Shown here: positions 25,907 to 34,508 of the stretch, piece by piece | Layout: each line of letters begins with the position of its first letter | How positions within the stretch are numbered: the stretch's first letter is position 1 | NCBI GenBank assembly: GCA_034189135.1 | Contig: JAXHVO010000065.1 | Location: 18,164 to 82,163 of the forward strand | Origin: Thermodesulfobacteriota bacterium | GTDB lineage: Bacteria > Desulfobacterota > Desulfobacteria > Desulfobacterales > JAUWMJ01 | DNA: 64,000 bases | Reading direction: 5' to 3' | Notes under the pieces: model-generated | The model's database searches: none | The model's input: the letters and a program-made list of their open reading frames with translations, nothing else | What the model was told of the DNA's origin: nothing | Made by a program: the position numbers and the translations under genes

Positions 25907-26200
25907 GTGAATAATAGTGAATTTATCAAACGCTTGTCTGAGAGGACAGGACGGTCGCAGCGTGAAATCAGACGGTTATTGGGCCATATTACTGCGATCA
26001 TCCGAAAAACGCTGGATGAAGATTTAAGATTCACTATACCCAGGCTCGGTACCTTTGGAACCCGTATCCGACAAAAACGAAAAGCCTATCATCCACTTGT
26101 TAAAAAGTATATGATGCTGCCGCCCAAGCGAATCGTATCTTTCAATGCCAGTTCCATCCTTAGAAAAAACGTAAAAGGCGAAAGCCATGAAAAGAAATGA
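25907..26200 (+). CDS. HU-family DNA-binding protein
   Basis: A 97-aa protein of the HU/IHF fold. The N-terminal helices are EFIKRLSERTGRSQREIRRL. FTIPRLGTFGTRIRQKRKAY corresponds to the core strand and the start of the DNA-binding arm; the arm is shorter and divergent from canonical HU. The C-terminal segment IVSFNASSILRKNV is typical. The GTG start has ACGGAG 6 nt upstream. It overlaps the following HU-LysM fusion gene by 14 bp, so the two are likely co-translated and could heterodimerise through their HU domains (inference). Confidence 0.85.
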   Translation: MNNSEFIKRLSERTGRSQREIRRLLGHITAIIRKTLDEDLRFTIPRLGTFGTRIRQKRKAYHPLVKKYMMLPPKRIVSFNASSILRKNVKGESHEKK

Positions 26201-27170
26201 TAAGATAACCTTTTCGGATCTGGTGGGGCGTATTGCAGATGAGGCAAAAGTTTCCCAGAATGCGACACGCCACTTACTCAAAGAAATGTCATCCATTATC
26301 GATGACCGGCTTGTCCAAGAGGGTAAGGTCAGTATCAGCGGCCTGGGGATTTTTAAGCTTAAATGGCAAGCCGCCAAAACGGGTATGAATCCACAGACCG
26401 GTGAACCGATTGAAATTTCATCACAAAACCGGGTTGTTTTCAAACCGGCAGCGGATTTGCGCAGGTATATAAACCGGAGCTATGAAAATGAACAACCTGA
26501 ATACATTGATGATGTCAAAGATACCCCAGCGGTTTATTCCGAAAAACCGAATTTTCGCACAAGATGGCCCACCACCAAGCGGGTGGGTTTACTTATTGTG
26601 CTTATATTGCTTATTTTGTCAGCTATTTTTTATGTATTCAAGCCCTCTGTTAAATCGCCGGTCACGGTTAAGAGAAATCTGCAACAGGGGACGGAAAAAG
26701 TTCCAGGTCAGCCTGCTGAAAAATTGCTTACAGGTAAAAAATCGGTCGATTCTCCTTTCAAATCAGTTGTTTCATCCGGGGGTGCAGCTCACCCGGTGGA
26801 CAAATCCGGATATACCCAACATATTACAACAGGAGACACCCTTTGGATGATTTCGAAAGCGTTTTATGCGGATCCATTCCTGTGGCCCAACATATTCCGG
26901 GTCAATCTCAGCGTGATCAAAGATCCGGATGTGCTTGAAGTCGGTGAAACAATCCGTACCCCACCCCTTGAGGGGACGGCTGAGCATTTGACTCCAAGGG
27001 ATAGGATGAACATTGCCGATGGCTATTTCCAGGTATATTTGGCCTATCGTCGGCTGGGGAAAAAAAAGGCGCCACTTTTCCTGCGGGTGGCCAGACAATA
27101 TAATGTGCCGGAAATATCCGCCCGATACAAAGATAAATTAGAGAAAAGTAAACCTGCTTCGAATAAATAG
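26187..27170 (+). CDS. HU-domain / transmembrane / LysM fusion protein
   Basis: A 327-aa protein. The N-terminal HU-like domain (about 1-95) has FSDLVGRIADEAKVSQNATR, ISGLGIFKLKWQAAKTGMNP and RVVFKPAADLRRYIN, keeping the DNA-arm PQTGEPI segment. A single membrane helix lies at about 132-151 (GLLIVLILLILSAIFYVF). A C-terminal LysM-type domain (about 208-258) has HITTGDTLWMISKAFYADP and IKDPDVLEVGETI. With positive residues before the helix, the topology is N-in/C-out, placing HU in the cytoplasm and LysM in the periplasm. It could tether DNA to peptidoglycan. The function is inferred. Confidence 0.85.
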   Translation: MKRNDKITFSDLVGRIADEAKVSQNATRHLLKEMSSIIDDRLVQEGKVSISGLGIFKLKWQAAKTGMNPQTGEPIEISSQNRVVFKPAADLRRYINRSYENEQPEYIDDVKDTPAVYSEKPNFRTRWPTTKRVGLLIVLILLILSAIFYVFKPSVKSPVTVKRNLQQGTEKVPGQPAEKLLTGKKSVDSPFKSVVSSGGAAHPVDKSGYTQHITTGDTLWMISKAFYADPFLWPNIFRVNLSVIKDPDVLEVGETIRTPPLEGTAEHLTPRDRMNIADGYFQVYLAYRRLGKKKAPLFLRVARQYNVPEISARYKDKLEKSKPASNK

Positions 27171-27183
27171 TTTTTTCCATTCA

Positions 27184-27303
27184 GGGCTTGAGACCTGAAA
27201 TTAAAAAGATTTACCACGGAGTTTCACTGAGAGACACTGAACTTTAATGGTTAATATCGGTGAAATTTTCGAGCACATCCGTGGTAAAAATATGAAGGAC
27301 AAA
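27184..27303. repeat. Family B palindromic element, copy 2
   Basis: TTACCACGGAGTTTCACTGA at 27211 and the right end ACATCCGTGGTAAAAATATG. The flanking GGCTTGAGACCTGAAATTAA and ATATGAAGGACAAATT are also shared with the copy at 53429-53551, so the element is about 120 bp. Confidence 0.8.
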
Positions 27304-27394
27304 TTTCCAATTTCCACGTTCAGCGAACACTCACCTCATTGAATGATATTTCGCATTCACTGATAATTGAAGGCGTGATGGCAAAGGAGGATTT

Positions 27395-28426
27395 ATGAAA
27401 TTCGAGGCCCAAGAAAAAGAAACCGTCATTTTAAACCCTGTCAAGAACATGGAACGCAGATCGATCTCCAGTGAAATACGCCTGGATCCCCTGACAGGCA
27501 GAAGTGCGCGAATCTGCCATTTTATGGAACTAAAATGGGAAAAGCCGGATTTTGAAAAAATAATTGCCGGAACCGAAGAATATTGTCCCTTTTGCCCGGA
27601 CAAGGTCATGAAAGTCACCCCTTTATTTCCTAAAGAGATCGTGCCGGAAGGTCGAATGGTTTCAGATGATATGGTTCTTTTTCCCAACATCGCTCCTTAC
27701 GACAGCCTGGGTGCGGTGGCAACCCTTGGCAGCCGTCATTATATTCCCATGACAGAAATTAAGCCTGAGCGTATTGCCAAGGCATTTCGTCTTGCCATGG
27801 ATTTTTTTAGTCGAATCCACCAAATCGGACATGCGGAATCGGTGTATCACATTATTAACTGGAATTACATGCCGGCTTCAGGAAGTTCCTTGATTCATGG
27901 CCATCTTCAGGTGTTTTCCACCTCTTTTGCGCCAAACCTGATGCGGGAGGAACTGGAAGCGGCAAAGACATATTTGGAGGTGAACCAAACGAATTATTGG
28001 GATGATCTTGTGAAAAGGGAAAAAGCAAGCGGAAAACGGTTTTTAGGAACCATCGGCCGCAGCAACTGGTTCAGCGCATATGCTCCCATGGGAGTTGCCG
28101 GCGATGTGCTGGCAGTGGTGGATGATGTTCGATCCACCCTTGAACTGACGGATGATGATCTCTTAGACCTGGCAAGAGGTCTCACCCGGGCCATGGCTGC
28201 CTATGATAAAATGGGTATTTACAATTTTAACATGAATTTTTTCACCGGCAAAGAAACCGATGATTTTGCGCGATTTCACCTGCTGTTTTCACCCCGGACT
28301 TTTTTCAACCAGGCATTGGGCACTCCCGACATAGGTGCTCTGAGAAACCTTTTTAACGAAACCCTTTGCATGGCTTTTCCCGAGGATATAAACAAAATGC
28401 TTAAACCGGAGTTTTTATCAATATGA
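27395..28426 (+). CDS. GalT/HIT-superfamily nucleotidyltransferase-like protein
   Basis: A 343-aa protein resembling galactose-1-phosphate uridylyltransferase and Ap4A phosphorylase-type enzymes. A CPFCPDK motif (about residues 65-71) could bind zinc. The HIT-like active segment is SSLIHGHLQVF (about 165-175). Other conserved parts are NWNYMPASGS and FNMNFFTGKETDDFARFHLL. The substrate cannot be given; a sugar-1-phosphate or dinucleotide is possible. AAAGGAGG fixes the ATG. It overlaps the following binding-protein gene by 4 bp. Confidence 0.75.
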   Translation: MKFEAQEKETVILNPVKNMERRSISSEIRLDPLTGRSARICHFMELKWEKPDFEKIIAGTEEYCPFCPDKVMKVTPLFPKEIVPEGRMVSDDMVLFPNIAPYDSLGAVATLGSRHYIPMTEIKPERIAKAFRLAMDFFSRIHQIGHAESVYHIINWNYMPASGSSLIHGHLQVFSTSFAPNLMREELEAAKTYLEVNQTNYWDDLVKREKASGKRFLGTIGRSNWFSAYAPMGVAGDVLAVVDDVRSTLELTDDDLLDLARGLTRAMAAYDKMGIYNFNMNFFTGKETDDFARFHLLFSPRTFFNQALGTPDIGALRNLFNETLCMAFPEDINKMLKPEFLSI

Positions 28427-29265
28427 AGCAAAAAAGTTTAGCGGTTATTCCAGCCGGCAGATCGGACGATCTGCATCACCTTGAAATTGCTGATTCAGCA
28501 GACCTTGTACTTTTTATGGCAGGAAATCAGTTTATGGTTATGGATGAAATCATTGGGAAGTTTCAACATAAGTACCCGGATATCAAAAAGATTTTTTATG
28601 AAACGCTTCCTCCCGGATTGGAGTTGAAACAGATTTTATCCGGAGGCGCTGTTTATAAAGATCAAATAATTGATGTCACGCCCGACATTTACACCTCGGT
28701 CAATAAAAAAGGAATGAATATTCTTGAAGAATCGGGTTTTATAACGAAGAATGACTATCGACTTTACCTGCATAACCGGCTAACCCTGATGGTGCCTGAA
28801 GGAAATCCGGCTAAAATAAAATCTGTATTGGACCTGGGTCGTGATGACGTTCGTATCTCCCAGCCGGACCCTGAGAATGAAGACATTGCCTTTCATATCA
28901 TGGATATGTACCGGCAGACCGGTGGAGAAGATCTTGTCCACCGGATCATGGAAGAAAAAAGAGCCGAAGGGACAACCATATTTACCATTGTTCATCACCG
29001 GGAAACCCCGTTGCGCATTTTAAAACAGACGGTGGATGTGGGACCGGTATGGACCACGGAAATAATCCATGCCGGGTCGTCCGGCCTTAAATTTGATGTG
29101 GTTGAACCGGGCAAGGACCTTGATCAAAGAGACCAGATCAACTATTATATATGCAAATTAGCGAACTCCCCCAATCCTGAAAATGCCCGGAAGTTTCTGG
29201 ATTTTATTACCTCTCCCACGGCTCAAAATATATATAAAAAATATGGTTTCTTACCGGAATTATAA
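28423..29265 (+). CDS. Periplasmic-binding-protein-like (tungstate/molybdate type) without signal peptide
   Basis: A 280-aa protein with the type II solute-binding fold: DLVLFMAGNQFMVMDEIIGKF at the N-terminus, LTLMVPEGNPAKIKSVLDLG, PVWTTEIIHAG, and the C-terminal ARKFLDFITSPTAQNIYKKY, which is typical of ModA/WtpA-like proteins. It lacks any hydrophobic leader, so it is predicted cytoplasmic, unusual for this fold. No permease or ATPase genes are adjacent. It is coupled by an ATGA overlap to the GalT-like gene and overlaps mtgA. It may act as a cytosolic ligand sensor (inference). Confidence 0.75.
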   Translation: MKQKSLAVIPAGRSDDLHHLEIADSADLVLFMAGNQFMVMDEIIGKFQHKYPDIKKIFYETLPPGLELKQILSGGAVYKDQIIDVTPDIYTSVNKKGMNILEESGFITKNDYRLYLHNRLTLMVPEGNPAKIKSVLDLGRDDVRISQPDPENEDIAFHIMDMYRQTGGEDLVHRIMEEKRAEGTTIFTIVHHRETPLRILKQTVDVGPVWTTEIIHAGSSGLKFDVVEPGKDLDQRDQINYYICKLANSPNPENARKFLDFITSPTAQNIYKKYGFLPEL

Positions 29266-29965
29266 TAATTACTTTAGATCTACGCTGAGAGTACTTAAGA
29301 AGGTGGTTCTTCTGTTTTTGCTAATCACCATCCTGCCGGTTTTGTCTTTGCGGTGGATTTCACCGCCAACCACTTCCTTTATACTGCAGCATAAATTTAA
29401 TGGGTGGTGGAATGATAAAAAGAATGTCAACATTCGTTACCGGTGGGTTGATTTGAGTAAAATATCGCTTCATGCACCGCTTGCCGTTGTTGCAGCAGAA
29501 GACCAAAAATTTCCCGTGCACTGGGGATTTGACAGTGAGTCGATTGAAGAAGCCTGGCGGGAGCGGGCCAACGGCACACGTGTTCGCGGGGCAAGCACGA
29601 TTTCCCAGCAGGTGGCTAAAAACCTGTTTTTATGGCCGGGGCGCAGTTTCTTAAGAAAAGGAGTGGAGGCCTATTTTACCACGCTCATAGAGCTGTTATG
29701 GCCAAAGCGTCGAATTATTGAAGTCTATCTCAATATTGCCGAGTTTGGCAATGGTATTTTCGGAATAGCGGCAGCGGGAAAAACATTTTTCAAAAAACCA
29801 CCCATACGACTCTCGCGGTGGGAATGTGCGCTTCTGGCGGCAGTGCTTCCCAACCCCAAGCGATTTCGGGCAGATAGGCCCTCAACCTATGTTTTACACC
29901 GCACCGAATGGATCCATAGTGAGATGGATCGTCTGGATAGGGCCAGGTACCTGAATAGCCTATAA
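29243..29965 (+). CDS. mtgA: Monofunctional peptidoglycan glycosyltransferase
   Basis: A 240-aa GT51 enzyme that polymerises lipid II into glycan strands. An N-terminal membrane anchor lies at about residues 17-37 (VVLLFLLITILPVLSL). GT51 motifs: AAEDQKFPVHWGFD (catalytic Glu about residue 81), GASTISQQVAKNLFL, and EVYLNIAEFGNGIFG. There is no transpeptidase domain. The ATG at 29243 lies inside the end of the preceding gene (23-bp overlap); upstream sequence in this frame is not family-like. The start is moderately certain, and GTG codons further on are alternatives. Confidence 0.93.
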   Translation: MVSYRNYNNYFRSTLRVLKKVVLLFLLITILPVLSLRWISPPTTSFILQHKFNGWWNDKKNVNIRYRWVDLSKISLHAPLAVVAAEDQKFPVHWGFDSESIEEAWRERANGTRVRGASTISQQVAKNLFLWPGRSFLRKGVEAYFTTLIELLWPKRRIIEVYLNIAEFGNGIFGIAAAGKTFFKKPPIRLSRWECALLAAVLPNPKRFRADRPSTYVLHRTEWIHSEMDRLDRARYLNSL

Positions 29966-29999
29966 TCTCAAAAAGCTCTTGAAGAGGGAAGTCTTTTTT

Positions 30000-30138
30000 G
30001 AACGTCGAACATCGAACGTTGAACAGTGAACATCGAATGACGCAATCGATGGATTTATGCAGAGAGACCGATATTCTCTGCTGGTTTATTAATGGGTATA
30101 AAATACCTTATTCAACGTTCGATGCTCAACGTTCATAG
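30000..30138. repeat. Inverted heptad element of a third sequence type (TCGAACR)
   Basis: Left units TCGAACA, TCGAACG, TTGAACA, GTGAACA, TCGAATG (30005-30039). Right units TTCAACG, TTCGATG, CTCAACG, TTCATAG (30111-30138). The spacer of about 70 bp has no gene. Unit length 7 is kept while the sequence differs from family H. It occupies most of the 29966-30234 gap. Confidence 0.8.
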
Positions 30139-30234
30139 AGTTTAATTTTGAATGCCACGGACTTCGGACATGGATTCTTTACTCACCACAGAGCAGCAGA
30201 ATAGACAAAACAACTCATTTTAGGAATAAAACAT

Positions 30235-30942
30235 ATGGCAGATCGATTCCCGCAGGTGTTATTGTGCCAAAGGATGTTCCTTTTCCTGCTTCTGTCATTA
30301 GTATTGGTAGTCATATGTGGTGGATGCACGTTCATAATCAAACAAAAGCGCCCTGAAGAGACGGTTTCAACCACCCTGCCTTGGGATGTGAAAAATTATG
30401 CTGATTTTTTAAAACAGAATATAAAAAATATGAATGAAAGATACTCCACCGAATATGCATCTTACAATTTTGTGGTGGATACAGACAGGGGAAGTACGCG
30501 CATACAGAACCTGATTGAACCCGAAATAGCACTAGAAATTAAAGACCGGCCGTGGTCTGAACACATGCAAGATGACTATAAGTTATATAAAATTTTTAAG
30601 TATGTACAAAATAATTATGTTTTTTTTGCTGAGCCGGCTAAATGGCCGACAGTTAAAGAGACAGTGAAAAGAAAAAAAGGGGATTGCAAGAGTTTGTCCC
30701 TGCTGCTGATGTCTTTATTGATATCCGCAGACATTGAAACCCATGCCGCAATTTCAAACGGACACATGTGGGTCAATGTTTTTTATGATAACAGATGGCA
30801 TGTTCTGGAAATTGATAATGATGCGGAAAGACAAAAAATTTATACAATCCCCGGATTTTACGACTATCCGCTTTATAAGATATATGCCGACCATACTGAA
30901 AAAAGGGTATTAAAGAAATCTTTCCCAAAACATGGTCCGTAA
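30235..30942 (+). CDS. Transglutaminase-like lipoprotein
   Basis: A 235-aa exported protein. The signal region MFLFLLLSLVLVVICGGC gives a lipobox (Cys about residue 31). The transglutaminase-like Cys-His-Asp triad is visible as GDCKSLSLLLMSLL, NGHMWVNVFY and WHVLEIDND. Proteins of this type act as periplasmic cysteine peptidases or amidases on envelope components; the substrate is unknown. The ATG at 30235 has AGGAATAAAA upstream; a second ATG at 30274 is possible, with a poorer ribosome site. Confidence 0.8.
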   Translation: MADRFPQVLLCQRMFLFLLLSLVLVVICGGCTFIIKQKRPEETVSTTLPWDVKNYADFLKQNIKNMNERYSTEYASYNFVVDTDRGSTRIQNLIEPEIALEIKDRPWSEHMQDDYKLYKIFKYVQNNYVFFAEPAKWPTVKETVKRKKGDCKSLSLLLMSLLISADIETHAAISNGHMWVNVFYDNRWHVLEIDNDAERQKIYTIPGFYDYPLYKIYADHTEKRVLKKSFPKHGP

Positions 30943-30951
30943 TTTCAGTAG

Positions 30952-31755
30952 TCAGACATTCCCGTGTCTCAGAGCGATCTTTTCAAACATGATGACAAGC
31001 CCGGTAGCAAGGGTATACAGGGATTCAATGTTGAGATTTTTCTGGGCGGTTGAATCGAAAAAGATATTCAGACTCGATTCAAGACCATCTTCGGGCTTCC
31101 AGTAACAAATCAGGATGGGTACTTTTGGTAGTGGGTGTAAAACAAGGGAAATATCAGAGGAGTAATGATTTTCCACCCGCCTTCCGTTGAACAGGCGAAT
31201 CAGGTCCTCAAAAAGATTGGTATGAGTATCGGCCACTTTTTTTAGGGGTTTTTCACATCGCTGCTGGAAAAGTCGATACCGCGCCTTACCGCCTTTCAGT
31301 TCCCTGAAGGGGACCCATTTCCCTGAAACAGGCACTCCCGCACCCTCTGTTATGTAGGTAATTACCGGAAGGGCGATCCAGGTATGGACATGTATGTCGG
31401 TGGTAATGTTTCCTTCGGTGTCAATACTAAAGTTTTTACCGAGAATATTGATCGTCAATTTATTATGCGAAAATCCAGCTCCCAATCTCTGTGCAGCCAA
31501 AGAAAGGTCTATGGTAGTAATTTTTCTTTTCAACTGCTCAATTTTTTTGTACTGCTCCTGTTCCAAGGTCATCCGGGTGTCAGCCACGCCATACTTGTTG
31601 AGTGTCTTACTATCAACATAAGGGCATTCATCAAGTTTTTTTTGACCTTGGAACACTGCGGCCGCAAAGGCCAGGCATGTCGGTTTGTTACATTTCCTAC
31701 AATTGGATTTATTAAGTAACTTGAAGACCTCCATCGTATTACTAAATTGGGCCAT
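30952..31755 (-). CDS. DUF3786 protein with Fe-S cluster motif
   Basis: A 267-aa cytoplasmic protein. The N-terminal CRKCNKPTCLAFA followed by a later Cys (C-x2-C-x4-C-x16-C, about residues 18-43) matches the 4Fe-4S motif of corrinoid/Fe-S protein and related methyl-transfer subunits. The rest is DUF3786, with HTWIALPVITYITEGAGVPV and FRELKGGKARYRLFQQR. Such proteins occur mostly in anaerobes. The role is unknown; one-carbon or corrinoid metabolism is a guess from the Fe-S motif. The frame opens at 31809, but AAGGAG before the ATG at 31755 marks the start. Confidence 0.85.
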   Translation of the reverse strand: MAQFSNTMEVFKLLNKSNCRKCNKPTCLAFAAAVFQGQKKLDECPYVDSKTLNKYGVADTRMTLEQEQYKKIEQLKRKITTIDLSLAAQRLGAGFSHNKLTINILGKNFSIDTEGNITTDIHVHTWIALPVITYITEGAGVPVSGKWVPFRELKGGKARYRLFQQRCEKPLKKVADTHTNLFEDLIRLFNGRRVENHYSSDISLVLHPLPKVPILICYWKPEDGLESSLNIFFDSTAQKNLNIESLYTLATGLVIMFEKIALRHGNV

Positions 31756-31837
31756 GTGGTCATTCTCCTTTTTTCGTTTTAAAAAAGTGAATTTAATAAT
31801 TATACCCATGAGGCGATAAAAGCAAAATAATTATCAA

Positions 31838-31908
31838 TGGTAATTCCCCGGTCAAACCTTAGGTTTCATGCTTCGTTGTGCCCGGTCTGGCATGAAAATT
31901 TATGAGAA
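31838..31908. repeat. Family C element, right half
   Basis: AATTCCCCGGTCAAACCTTA, then GGTTTCATGCTTCGTTGTGC and CATGAAAATTTATGAGAAA. It matches the right halves at 45380-45448 (inverted) and 48602-48670. It lies upstream of the TrmB promoter. Confidence 0.75.
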
Positions 31909-32000
31909 ACACTATAAGATTAAGAAGCAGAATAAAAACATAGCCTAATTGGGCTATTTCTCAGATTTTATTTTTTGTCGGTTCAATAAAATAAAAAATC

Positions 32001-32029
32001 TTGACACGGCTTTTCCGGCCGGTTATATA
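32001..32029 (+). promoter_or_regulatory. Sigma-70 promoter of the TrmB-aminotransferase operon
   Basis: TTGACA at 32001-32006, a 17-bp spacer, and TATATA at 32024-32029. The TTG of the -35 box is also the first possible start codon of the open frame, which shows the longer reading of the gene is false. Confidence 0.75.
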
Positions 32030-32057
32030 TGTTGCTAACAAAGTAGCAACATATATA
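32024..32057 (+). promoter_or_regulatory. Perfect palindromic operator overlapping the -10 box
   Basis: TATATATGTTGCTA (32024-32037) and its exact reverse complement TAGCAACATATATA (32044-32057) are separated by 6 nt. The left arm covers the -10 box and the right arm the likely transcription start, a repressor geometry. The adjacent TrmB-like regulator is the obvious candidate to bind it. Confidence 0.75.
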
Positions 32058-32060
32058 GCT

Positions 32061-32849
32061 ATGGAAAATATCAATAAATTACGTGAGCTTGGCTTTTCCA
32101 AATACGAAATATCATGTTACCTGTCACTGGTGTCCAACCACCCGATCAACGGATCACAGTTGAGTCGGCTTTCAGGGATTTCCAGATCACGGATTTACGA
32201 CGTTTTGCGCAACATGACCAGAAAAGGGATTGTCCTGGAAGTCGAAAACGGTCTGTATGCCCCCCTTCCTCCTGATGAGTTGATGAAAAGACTCCGCACT
32301 CAGTTTGATTCCAATCTTTCTATTTTTAAAAAAGAGATTAAAGCTGTTTCTAAAGAAACGAGTTATGAATATATCTGGTTTATCCGTGGCTATTTGGAGG
32401 TAATGAAAAAAGCCGGTGAGATGATCCGTTCAGCCCGTGAAGAGCTTTATGTCAGGCTTTTTCCCCAGGCAGGTGAAATACTTGAAAAAGATATCAAGGA
32501 TGCCGAGGCCAGAGGTGTGGGTATCAGGTATGTTGCCATGGGAGATATGCCGTTGACATTTGATGTTCAGGTTATTCACCCGGAAACTGCAGGTATTGCC
32601 GATACGATTGGAGGTCGATCATTTGATATCATTTCTGATAAATCCGAGGCGCTTGTCGGCATTTTTGAGCCGAATAAAGAGGACCTTTCTCCAATCAACT
32701 GGACCAGGAATAGATTATTCATAATTTCTGCCCGCGACAGTCTTCGACATGACTTCTATCATTATTTTCTTTCCAAAATCTACGATCTAAAACAGCAGCT
32801 TACAGAAAGGGATAAAAGAATCTATGAGTTTATTAAATCTGACGATTAA
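32061..32849 (+). CDS. TrmB-family transcriptional regulator
   Basis: A 262-aa regulator. An N-terminal winged helix (about 1-75) reads LRELGFSKYEISCYLSLV...NGSQLSRLSGISRSRIYDVL. A C-terminal ligand-binding TrmB-like region follows, with a PLD-like AREELYVRLFPQAGEILEKD and later GIFEPN. TrmB proteins are most common in archaea, where they sense sugars and other metabolites. The ATG at 32061 lies 4 bp after a perfect palindrome that overlaps the promoter, implying autoregulation. The Shine-Dalgarno is poor. An aminotransferase gene follows after 36 bp, probably in the same operon. Confidence 0.85.
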   Translation: MENINKLRELGFSKYEISCYLSLVSNHPINGSQLSRLSGISRSRIYDVLRNMTRKGIVLEVENGLYAPLPPDELMKRLRTQFDSNLSIFKKEIKAVSKETSYEYIWFIRGYLEVMKKAGEMIRSAREELYVRLFPQAGEILEKDIKDAEARGVGIRYVAMGDMPLTFDVQVIHPETAGIADTIGGRSFDIISDKSEALVGIFEPNKEDLSPINWTRNRLFIISARDSLRHDFYHYFLSKIYDLKQQLTERDKRIYEFIKSDD

Positions 32850-32885
32850 TTTTTAAATTAATAAAACTGTGAAAGGAGGATTTCT

Positions 32886-34211
32886 ATGAAATTACCCAAA
32901 ATAAAGACTTCTCTTCCGGGTCCGAAAGCGGCATCTTTAATTAATATAGATCGAGATCGTGTGTCTCCCTCATATACCCGGGGCTACCCGTTGGTTGCTG
33001 AAAAGGCATTGGGGGTGTGGATAGATGATCCGGATGGCAATACTTTTCTTGATTTTACTGCCGGCATCGCCGTATGTGCGACCGGACACTGTCACCCCAA
33101 AGTCGTCAGTGCCATAAAAAAACAGGCAGATAAGCTGATTCACATGTCAGGGACCGATTTTTATTATACCTCGCAAATTGCGCTGGCCGACAAGCTGGCA
33201 CGACTTGTACCGGGAGACGGAAATAATAAGGTGTATTTTGGAAACTCGGGTGCTGAGTCAGTGGAAGCCGCCTTCAAGCTTGCCCGCTGGTTTACCAAAC
33301 GGGAGCTTAACATCGCTTTTTTTGGTTCATTTCACGGCCGAACCATGGGGGCATTGTCTCTCACAGCAAGTAAGGTGATTCAAAAAAAACATTACAATCC
33401 CCTTATACCGGGAATTACCCATATCCCTTATGCTTACTGTTATCGATGCCCATACAACATGTGTTATCCTGATTGCGGCATCGAATGTGTGCGTTGGGTA
33501 GAGGATAACCTATTTCGCACCACCATGCCTCCGGAAGAGGTGGCGGCTATATTTGTCGAGCCGATACAGGGGGAGGGGGGGTATGTCGTGCCGCCTTTGG
33601 AGTTCCACGTTGAATTGCAGAGAGTGGCAAAAAAATACGGAATTCTTTACGTGGTTGATGAAGTACAGGCAGGAATGGGCCGTACCGGAAAGATGTTTGC
33701 CATGGAACACTTTGGCGTGGAACCGGATATCATGGCTTTGGCCAAGGGGATTGCATCAGGTATGCCTCTGGGTGCAATGGTGGCAAAATCCGACATCATG
33801 GTCTGGGAGGCCGGTTCTCACGCTTCTACATTTGGCGGGAATCCGATCTCATGCAGCGCCGCACTGGCAACCATCGAACTGTTGGAAGACGAATTGATGG
33901 AAAATGCCAAAATACGCGGAGAATATATGATGGCCCGGCTTGGCGAACTACAAAATTCCATAGAGTGTATCGGCGATGTTCGCGGCAAGGGTTTGATGAT
34001 CGGTGTTGAACTGGTAAAGGATCGCGAAACAAAAGAGCGTGCCGCCACCTGGCGAAACGAGGTGGTTCTCAAGGCCTTTGAAAAGGGGCTGCTACTCCTT
34101 GGATGTGGTGAGAATACAATCCGTTTTTCACCCGCCCTGACCGTAAGCAAACAAGAGATAGATGTATGCCTTTCTATCTTTGAAGAGGCGCTGCGTGAAG
34201 TGACGACCTGA
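32886..34211 (+). CDS. Class III PLP-dependent aminotransferase (4-aminobutyrate/ornithine type)
   Basis: A 441-aa fold-type I PLP enzyme. It shows PLP-binding [15 protein letters not shown], the Asp in [15 protein letters not shown], and the Schiff-base Lys in [18 protein letters not shown] (about residue 286). A Cys-rich insertion, [18 protein letters not shown], is typical of the archaeal/Thermococcales-like branch that includes GABA and ornithine aminotransferases and broad amino-acid racemases. The exact substrate cannot be fixed. AAAGGAGG gives a strong ribosome site. Co-transcription with a TrmB regulator also recalls archaeal gene organisation. Confidence 0.88.
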   Translation: MKLPKIKTSLPGPKAASLINIDRDRVSPSYTRGYPLVAEKALGVWIDDPDGNTFLDFTAGIAVCATGHCHPKVVSAIKKQADKLIHMSGTDFYYTSQIALADKLARLVPGDGNNKVYFGNSGAESVEAAFKLARWFTKRELNIAFFGSFHGRTMGALSLTASKVIQKKHYNPLIPGITHIPYAYCYRCPYNMCYPDCGIECVRWVEDNLFRTTMPPEEVAAIFVEPIQGEGGYVVPPLEFHVELQRVAKKYGILYVVDEVQAGMGRTGKMFAMEHFGVEPDIMALAKGIASGMPLGAMVAKSDIMVWEAGSHASTFGGNPISCSAALATIELLEDELMENAKIRGEYMMARLGELQNSIECIGDVRGKGLMIGVELVKDRETKERAATWRNEVVLKAFEKGLLLLGCGENTIRFSPALTVSKQEIDVCLSIFEEALREVTT

Positions 34212-34218
34212 ATCCTGC

Positions 34219-34312
34219 AGGGCCCATAGGCAATTCCCCGGTCGAACCGAGCTAAGATGGAAAAGCGACTGTTTGTTTCTAATGAATATATTCCATAACT
34301 CAGGCGATGAGT
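34219..34312. repeat. Family C element, left half (inverted)
   Basis: GGGCCCATAGGCAATTCCCC then GGTCGAACCGAGCTAAGATGG is shared with 45644-45682. The continuation on the minus strand, ATATATTCATTAGAAACAAA, matches the left half at 48541-48600. The rest of the gap to 34508 holds nothing firm. Confidence 0.7.
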
Positions 34313-34508
34313 TAATTCAGAGTGGGCAATTTTACTGTTAAGATGCGGTTTTGGTTGAATCTTGCCTTCTAATGTGATTTGAAAATAATACTGCGAAACC
34401 TTAACCGGACATGAGTTGCTATTTTTTATTTTTAAGTTTAATGTTACGGGCAATGCTTCGGTATAAAACAGCTGAATTGTTCCGGTCACTTTTTTTCAGG
34501 AGGCGGCA

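Noticed and set aside
32001-32060. TTG start extending the TrmB regulator by 20 residues
   Set aside because: The TTG is the -35 box of the promoter and the extension covers the operator; the conserved winged helix starts at 32061.
34240-34489. Minus-strand frame resembling an LEA-type segment (LNLKIKNSNSCPVKVSQYYF)
   Set aside because: It runs into a family C repeat and then antisense through the aminotransferase; it has no clear ribosome site or signal peptide. It could be a gene remnant, but the evidence is too thin.
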